Positions 57,820 through 64,000 of a stretch of DNA of 64,000 nucleotides are shown here, in pieces (positions within the stretch are counted from its first letter, which is position 1; every line of letters begins with the position of its first letter). The DNA is from Saprospiraceae bacterium (GTDB taxonomy: Bacteria; Bacteroidota; Bacteroidia; Chitinophagales; Saprospiraceae), in the NCBI GenBank assembly GCA_016719855.1, contig JADJYH010000079.1:92445-156444 (forward strand). The letters are read 5' to 3'. The position numbers and the translations under genes were made by a program. Under the pieces are notes generated by a model. The model was not told the DNA's origin. It made no database searches and saw only the letters and a list, made by a program, of their open reading frames with translations.

Positions 57820-60386
57820 TTATGTGGTTATAGGTTCAAAATTTAATTGGAAAATGTACCGACGGTTTTCGCTGTTTCGCTGTTGCAGAAGATAAACTTC
57901 ACAGCCGAGAGCCTCGGTCAATTGTTGCGTGATAAAAAGTCCCAACCCTCTGCCTACATTTCGGGGCTTTGTGGTAATGAAGGGTTGAAAAATCTGTGTT
58001 TCCACCTCTGGGTTGACTCCGTAACCATTGTCATAAACCCTAATAAGAGGTTCGGCAATTTGAAAAGTGATACTTGCTTGAAAGCTTGGCTCATTTTTTT
58101 GCGCTCTTTGAGCCAGTATTCGGAGTTCAAAATAAGATTGTCAAAAAATTTGAGTGATTTTTCCCTGATTGGCTGAAATGGTAAAATCTCTTTGGGTTTC
58201 GACTTTAAACTCGATGCCTTGATTATCAAATCGTGCTTGGTAGTGTTCCAGAAGTTCATTTGCAAAATCAGCCAACCGAATGTCCTGTTTTTGTTCTCGA
58301 TTATATTTGAGGGAAGGAGATAGATGATTGATTTGGTTTCGGACGTTTTTCAGGAAAGTCTTGACATTTTCCACGTAAATGAAAAAAGAAGCGTCTGTCT
58401 CGGAGGTAGTTTTTAGCTTTTTTGAAATTCCTTCTGTCTGGGTAGAAATCCGGTCAAGGATATTGTAAAGCTCATGTGTCAGTGCTTCAACAGTAAGTCC
58501 CAATCCTGCCAGTTCAGAAAATTGGGTGATTTGTTCCTCAAGACTCTGAATCTGTGGTTCTAAATAAGCGGCATCTTGCTCTAGTTTTTTTGCTAACGGA
58601 AGTAATTTGCCAAGTTCTACCAAGAGCCGATTCGCCTTTTCCAACAATTCCTCTATTTGCTGGAGCATTGGCGCTGTCCTTAATTCGGTTTCTGACGAGA
58701 AAAGTGGCTCTTTCTTGGTCTGCTCAACCACTCCTTTCACTTTGAGGGTGGTTTGTTGAAACTCAAGTGTTAGCTTTTCAAACGGCTTTTCAATTTGGCT
58801 AGCAAGCTCTCAGTCTTTTTCAATCTGCTTGTGGAGTCCTTATATGATGTGATGTCCCCTTTTTCGGCGGCTTGGTCTTTTCGGTAGTCGTTCCAACTTC
58901 GCCTTAGTCGTTCATAAGGTCATTTATGTCATCCACAACCCTGTTCACCAAGAGAAAAAATTCTGGGAATAAGGAGAATCTTGAAATCCTTCCCGGTCGG
59001 TCTTTTCAACCAATTTGATATTTTCGTACACAGAAATTAAAACGAAACCAATGACATTGTGAGGGCGTAATCCATAAAATGAGCCACCCGATGTTTGGCC
59101 TTTGCCTAACCCCAGCCAGTCGTTTTGGTTGAATCCAAAAGGTTTAATGCCAAAGCCATCCCGGAACACCCGAACACCTGTTTGATTTTTAATAAATGTC
59201 TTATAGTCCCCCTTAGTAACATGTAAAAAATAAGTTGTGAACTTGGTTTCCAAACTATTGAAAATCAATGCTTTAGAATCGAAACTCACAAGTTGTTTTT
59301 TACGTTACTTAATTGGAAAATATTGTACAATATCTTCATCTTCAAGTAGGTAGTATTCATCAATTTCACCCGAAAAAGCACCGGGATTCGCCGTTTCAAA
59401 CTCGCTTAGAGGTTCATTGAAAAAAGCTTTTTTTCCAGGCATTGTCCCAAACTCATATTCTTTTTAAGGAAATAAAATTCCATTCTTACCGTCGTAGTTT
59501 AGAAAAGGCAAATGATTTGCTTTAGTTTTTTGGCATCTGTAAGAAAATGAAAAAGTCAATCCCGGCATCAGGCAAATATCCTCTTCTCATATTCCTGCAC
59601 ACTATCTTGGCTATTTCCCCTCCGCAGTTTCGCCATCTTGATTTGCCTTCCAGTTTTAATATATTGCGGTCAAATGAAAAAGTAAACCTACCAATTGCCG
59701 TTTGCCGAAGATTTTCGTTGATTTCATCTAAATCAAAAGACTGACCGTTCCTAAATAAGTAGACTTCAAAAGGGCGATTTTCCTTGAATGGAAAAATGAG
59801 TTGTGAAAGTTGCGCCCGGAAAGCAATAATACCTTTTTCATCCCAAACTGTTTTATTTCTCAGGTTCCTGATAACCAGCGTAGTTCCTTTTTTGTTTCTG
59901 GCTTAACCGTTGTCTTATATTCTATCTGAACCTTGGACAATTCCGTTTTCCGTCAAAATCCTTCCAATCAAAAGATACTGTATGTTGAGCATTTTCACCA
60001 ACCTTGCCTGTCATCACCTCTAATTGATAGCCCAGTTTTTGAGTGCTTAAACGCCCAAGTCCTTTTCTCCCAAAGGTGCACGACCACGCTTACTACGCTT
60101 TAATTTGTCTTTCATTTCTCGCTTAGAAGAATGGAAATAAACAACCAGCCTTTTCAATGGTGTCATAGTCCATTCCTTCTCCATTGTCTTCTATTTCAAT
60201 ACGGTCGTCAGTTCCATCAAGATTAATGGAGACTTTCACCCAATCTGCATCTGCATCATATGCGTTTTTTACCAATTCCATGATGGCAGTTATCTCGTCA
60301 GTCACTAATTCCTCGCCCAATTGCCAGACGACTCGTGAACTGATTTCAAAATGAAGCGGCTCTTTTTTGTTTTTAGTATTATCCAC
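57820..60386 (-). pseudogene. Double GHKL ATPase (HSP90-like N-terminus, histidine-kinase-like C-terminus), heavily frameshifted
   Basis: From the ATG at 60386: TDEITAIMELVKNAYDADAD and IEIEDNGEGMDYDTIEKAG are the N and G1 boxes of an HSP90/MutL-type ATPase, followed by RSKRGRAPLGEKGLGRLS. Middle parts include FPFKENRPFEVYLFRNGQSF and DGFGIKPFGFNQNDWLGLGK. The last third is kinase-like: LGLTVEALTHELYNILDRIS (H-box-like), NLILNSEYWLKERKK (N box), RVYDNGYGVNPEVE, then TKPRNVGRGLGLFITQQLTE (G2 box) to QLNFEPITT at 57820. Total about 850 residues. More than eight frame changes. The pair with the receiver-like gene suggests a signalling or conflict system. Confidence 0.65.
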
Positions 60387-61788
60387 GTTTTCTAAAGATG
60401 AGGATTTTTTCAGTCTTCATGGTATTTGAAAACTGGTTTTTGAACGGCATTTTCTTGTTCAAAATAGCTCGCTCAATGTGACAAAACTTATAGAATATGA
60501 AAAGAAATTCTCGAAGATAAGATCATTAGGTAATTCGCATGCTCAACATTTCTTTAATTGTTCATACAGCATAGGCATTGGGTTTTAATGCCATGGGGAC
60601 ATATGATGAATCGAGATTTCAATAAGGTCATTGAAGAAGTTAAGTATCTTGTTTACTTTGTTAGGCATGTAAATGCCTAGTCCTACTCGACACTTCACAT
60701 AGTGTTGGTGAAAGCTGAAAAGACGCCCCGCCTCTAAATTGCTCAATTTCCTTGTGGTTCTGCCAATGCTTTTGGCATCTATAGCTTCGGTGCTTTCGAG
60801 AACTTTATCTGACAATCCATGCTCAATGTCAGCAAGAGAGGAATCCATTGCAATGTAGATAATGTTGACCATATATGGAATGGTGGTTCGATTGTACCAC
60901 CGTAGGGTGGCTAACTCATCACAAGGTCAAATTTTTGGCCTTCTGGCAATATAATGTTGTTCTTCAGTCTCCTGTGGTGACTTGAATATCAATGCCAACA
61001 TATGCCATTGGAGAGTAAATTACGGCTTACCAGATTTTGTTTGAAATTTTCACTTGTTCGATGTTATCACAAACATATTCGTTCAAATGTCTCAATTGGG
61101 TCAATTTTCTTGAAATAATTTCATCATTGGGCGGCAATGGAGTTTGTATGTTGAAATACGGTCGTTGTCGTGAATCTGACCCGTTTCAGCCAAAGCAAAC
61201 TATTTAAACCTTCGAATTGATTCCTGAAGGTTGCTGATGATACCTTTGAATACGTGACAAACCCTGTTGTCACATTCTTGACTAAAACCATTTGTCATCA
61301 CTCTCTAAAATTCATGCTGCGTTTGATATTTGACTTTTTGGCAGATGCTGAAATCTCATTTGTTGCCTGTGCTAGTTTGTCTTTTTGATGGGTGCTTAGC
61401 TTAACTTGGTGCCACCAGAACGGCCATAGGTTGATGTCTTGTCCGTAACAATAAGACTCGATTCCATCCCGCAACTAAAGTTGACCCAGATCCCATGCGG
61501 CGACCGGTAAGGTTTTGGTTTGAGCTGGTATTTTTTACTAACTGAATCAACTCTTTTTGATGTCCGTGACTATCATGTGGTAGGATACAAGAACAATGCT
61601 TGCATCGATTCTTTTCTATTGTAGCTCGGACAAGGTAAAACGTCGGTGTGAAAGCTCCTAATCCCTTCACAGATAAGTTCATTGACCAATTCCTACTCTA
61701 CGGAAGTGGAGGAAGAAGATCTGAATCTCAGGACTTTTGTGAGGTTCATGGCAGCTTAGTTATTGATACAAGCGCCAAAGATAGAAAA
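60387..61788. other. AT-rich degenerate region, no gene assigned
   Basis: The minus strand carries coding-like pieces in changing frames (for example SSLADIEHGLSDKVLESTEA at 60585-60850, CRPMMKLFQEN and EYVCDNIEQVKISNKIW near 61060-61160, NRCKHCSCILPHDSHGHQKE and NLTGRRMGSGSTLVAGWNR near 61480-61620). They may be one decayed accessory gene. No family was identified. Confidence 0.35.
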
Positions 61789-62007
61789 TCATCTTAACTT
61801 TTCCTCCTTATCAATGTATCCGTTGGGCACAATCTGTCCCTGCTCTAAGCGCAGTATTTCATCCACCACAAAATCCGTTGTGCAAATTTCAAAGTCCAAC
61901 CCGAAGAATTCAGGGAGGGCTTCGATGTTCATCAAATCAAAGAACACATTGGCATCTGTGATGAAAAGCCCCATATCAACTGCTGCAATTGTTTCGGAAT
62001 TCACCAA
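61789..62007 (-). pseudogene. PIN-like domain N-terminal fragment
   Basis: MGLFITDANVFFDLMNIEAL followed by FEICTTDFVVDEILRLEQGQ fits the first strand-helix with catalytic Asp and the second acidic residue of PIN-domain RNases. The rest of the domain is not readable downstream. It directly follows an XRE-ImmA/IrrE gene, a pairing that suggests a toxin-antitoxin-like unit. A start at ATG 61974 is also possible. Confidence 0.5.
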
Positions 62008-62012
62008 CGGTT

Positions 62013-63025
62013 TTACTCTGCAAAAACGCTGGCTTCGTTAACGGTCAAGATTTCTTTGACAGGCCGATGTAGACTAGCCGTTGCATCTTCACTGGTTTTC
62101 CTTGCTCATAAAATCCTCCTGGTTCGTCCAGGTGCAACTTTCTTCTCTCTGTAACCGATATTGAAACGCTTATAGATAAAGAAGTGATGATGCCGAGGTG
62201 CAACGCCCTTAAAACGGCAGGAAAGAAATCTCATCCCTCTTTTATCATCACCAATCCGTTTTGATAGAAAGTGAAACCTATCTTTGCTCAGTTCTTTTTG
62301 CCATATCGGCGGGTATAGAACCGCACAGGCAAAAGTGTGGCATAGTTTTCTTCTTCTTTCTCCGAAAGTTTGGCCGAGAATTTCAAAGAGTGGTGCGCCA
62401 CCCCTGCAGGGCGGTGAACCTTTTTCTTACCACATCTTCGTTGGGCTTCGTGCTTTTTCAGCACAATTATTTTTGCCCATCTGCATTTGCTTTCATTCCG
62501 TCAAAGCCATCGGGGGCATCCAGTTCGATTACTTTGACCTTTGTCTCCAGCATTTCTACTACATCGCGTATAGGGGTCATAGCCAAGAGACCAAACCTCT
62601 TCCTAGCTTTTGCAGCAGTTTTCTGCTCATCTGCATTCTCAATTACCTTGTCGTAAATGAAAGGCTTCGGCTTCTCAGTCGGGTTGATAAGGTGCTCCAA
62701 TTCCAAATAGTTCACAAATTTCCTTTGCCTTTTCTTTCTACTGACAACTGCTCGGTTTTTGAAATCTTTGATGAATACTTCCGGTAACTGATGTTTGTCA
62801 GCTTTCGACCTGAACAGCAGGAATTGAATAAAATAGTCGACAGGTACATTCAAGCACATTTGATAAAGCAATCAACACCTGGCTATCAGGTTTCATTTTC
62901 CCCTGCTCGTATTTATGCAATGCCTGACGAGACACTACTTTGTCAAGTTTGTCTTCCAAATCTTGTAATGACATGCCAGCCATTTTTCGGGCTGACACCA
63001 ATTTATTTCCAAATACGTTCTCCAT
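62013..63025 (-). pseudogene. XRE regulator with ImmA/IrrE-type metallopeptidase domain (frameshifted)
   Basis: The start at 63025 gives MENVFGNKLVSARKMAGMSL and an XRE helix-turn-helix (LQDLEDKLDKVVSRQALHKY, KPDSQVLIALSNVL). A shift near 62850 leads to NVPVDYFIQFLLFRSKADKH, KKRQRKFVNYLELEHLIN and VVEMLETKVKVIELDAPDGF. The zinc site expected as ALHELxHHSLKF is damaged: around 62390-62420 only AL, then AHHSLKF in another frame, can be seen. The tail ends RPVKEILTVNEASVFAE. Such proteins cleave or bind repressors and antitoxins. A PIN-like fragment follows. Confidence 0.65.
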
Positions 63026-63099
63026 TTTCAATCTGTTGATATTCTTAAACTTGTTGGACAAAAGTAATGTCGGTTTTGAAATTGTCAAATTCACGTAAG

Positions 63100-64000
63100 T
63101 GGATTTTTCAATTGATTTTAAATATTATCTAAAAATGAATCCTCTCCATGTTTTAGCCTAAAATCCTCTCTGCTACAATCTACCGCCCCTCCCCATTACT
63201 AACACTTTTTGGCACGATTCTCGTTTTTCCAACAAAACTTCAAACTCGCTGAGCGACACCTTCCTCCCACAACCGCCGCCCTTGTACTTGAACAGCACAC
63301 GTTGAAGGTCGTCAAGCCCTGTAACGTGGAGGTATCACGTAAGCCCAGCCATTTCGTCGTTAACTTATTGGGCATTGACGGCATACTTGAACTTGAATCC
63401 TATCATTAATTCAAGCCGTGCGGTGTTGCAGGCAAAGGCAGCGATGATGTTAAAGGCTTGCTGTTATAAGTTTTTATCATTCGGTGGCGGTGTTAACCAG
63501 TCAGGGTCAACGCCTCTTTAATGCAATTAGAACTTGACGGATGACCGTTCGTGGCGCAGTTGTGGTCATGGCTGTCGCTGCTTTGGAAGGTAACAGAAAG
63601 GGTAAACAGGCAAAATTATGGATTCCAGCGTACTTTAAAACTGTTTTAATAACCCTTGACGACCGCCGCAACCCTATCTTTCGGTGGTGATGCTGTGGCA
63701 AATTTTCAACTGATAAAAAGCCGCTATCCTTTAAAATTTCTCTTGGTCTGCTGCTCAAAATCTGACATTTTCTGTCCTGTTAGGGTTTATACAGTTTCTT
63801 AGTTATTCTTTATAAACTAAGTTGTGACTTTGACGGAATATTTTTCAGGAAAATAAAGAATATTCCAGATGGCAAATCAGCGGGTATCACTTTTCTGGTC
63901 ATTTGTAATTAAAGACCTCTTTTACCATTTTCCATTGGCATTATAAATTTTGAATTGTATGTTCTTGTGCAATTCTGGAAAAATTTCAGTTATGAAATTT
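63100..64000. other. Degenerate right end, no gene assigned
   Basis: On the minus strand a piece reading LDDLQRVLFKYKGGGCGRKV, SLSEFEVLLEKRESCQKVLV (63185-63330) looks coding but is short and broken upstream. The last 200 bases are AT-rich without an ORF. Confidence 0.35.

Noticed and set aside
60387..61788. DNA methyltransferase gene
   Set aside because: A piece reading GSGSTLVAGWNR recalls methyltransferase motifs, but no catalytic motif or continuous frame supports it.

Overview
The window looks like a chromosome piece from a member of the Bacteroidota, most likely a Saprospiria-type bacterium. The evidence is four secreted proteins ending in type IX secretion (T9SS) type A sorting domains, Bacteroidota-style promoters (TAnnTTTG), an ECF sigma / membrane anti-sigma-like / TPR-CHAT operon, GloVer and FG-GAP-like repeat proteins, and a near absence of Shine-Dalgarno sequences. 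Base composition is mosaic: housekeeping and secreted-protein genes are around 50% GC, while accessory blocks at about 14.2-17.1, 17.5-19.7, 48.4-54.2 and 56.0-63.0 kb are strongly AT-rich.

Layout. 1-9 kb: end of a T9SS cargo gene, tRNA-Pro and tRNA-Val, asnB coupled to a GT4 glycosyltransferase, an M28 peptidase, a lipoprotein and a shattered membrane-protein gene. 9-13.7 kb: a 119-bp MITE-like inverted repeat, a GH13 amylase, an EAD11-like membrane protein and a GH144-like glucanase. 13.9-19.7 kb: remains of defence genes (APHKP-type nuclease start, PD-(D/E)XK-STAND, a second STAND NTPase) with copies of a two-hairpin repeat. 20-23.4 kb: a broken unknown gene, inverted repeats, a 21-bp tandem array and a helical/CarboxypepD_reg-like protein. 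23.6-28.5 kb: CHAT-TPR, anti-sigma-like and ECF sigma operon. 28.7-34.2 kb: three secreted repeat proteins. 34.4-35.3 kb: tRNA-Leu(UAA) split by a group I intron carrying an HNH endonuclease ORF, then tRNA-Gly. 35.4-44.8 kb: an ABC ATPase, a nicotinamidase-like pseudoenzyme and ribH in one coupled operon, a TPR protein, a small ORF/HNH pair, pdhA, a TIR-TPR-SDR fusion and a TlpA-like lipoprotein. 44.9-47.6 kb: a tandem repeat that replaces the start of an FMN reductase, and an erythromycin-esterase-like gene. 48.1-54.3 kb: a decayed ABC gene, then a compact AT-rich operon (arginine-deiminase-like, EF-1A-like GTPase, TIR effector, unknown, cysteine desulfurase-like) ending at another two-hairpin repeat. 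54.6-64 kb: a paralogue of the 22.4-kb gene, a receiver-like / GHKL ATPase pair, an unreadable stretch and an XRE-ImmA/IrrE + PIN-like pair.

Many genes carry single-base frameshifts. Several are repaired by adding one base to an A or T run (3958, 25914, 34695, 38714, 38922, 51555, 53380), which suggests homopolymer undercalls. Others are insertions or nonsense changes, so true decay cannot be excluded, especially in the AT-rich blocks. Spans below are given for the reconstructed gene where the reading frame can be followed.

The best candidates for something undescribed are the AT-rich five-gene operon at 48.4-54.2 kb, the TIR-TPR-SDR fusion at 40.3-43.4 kb, and the two-hairpin repeat that sits at the edges of the AT-rich cassettes. 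The split tRNA-Leu is the clearest unusual structure.
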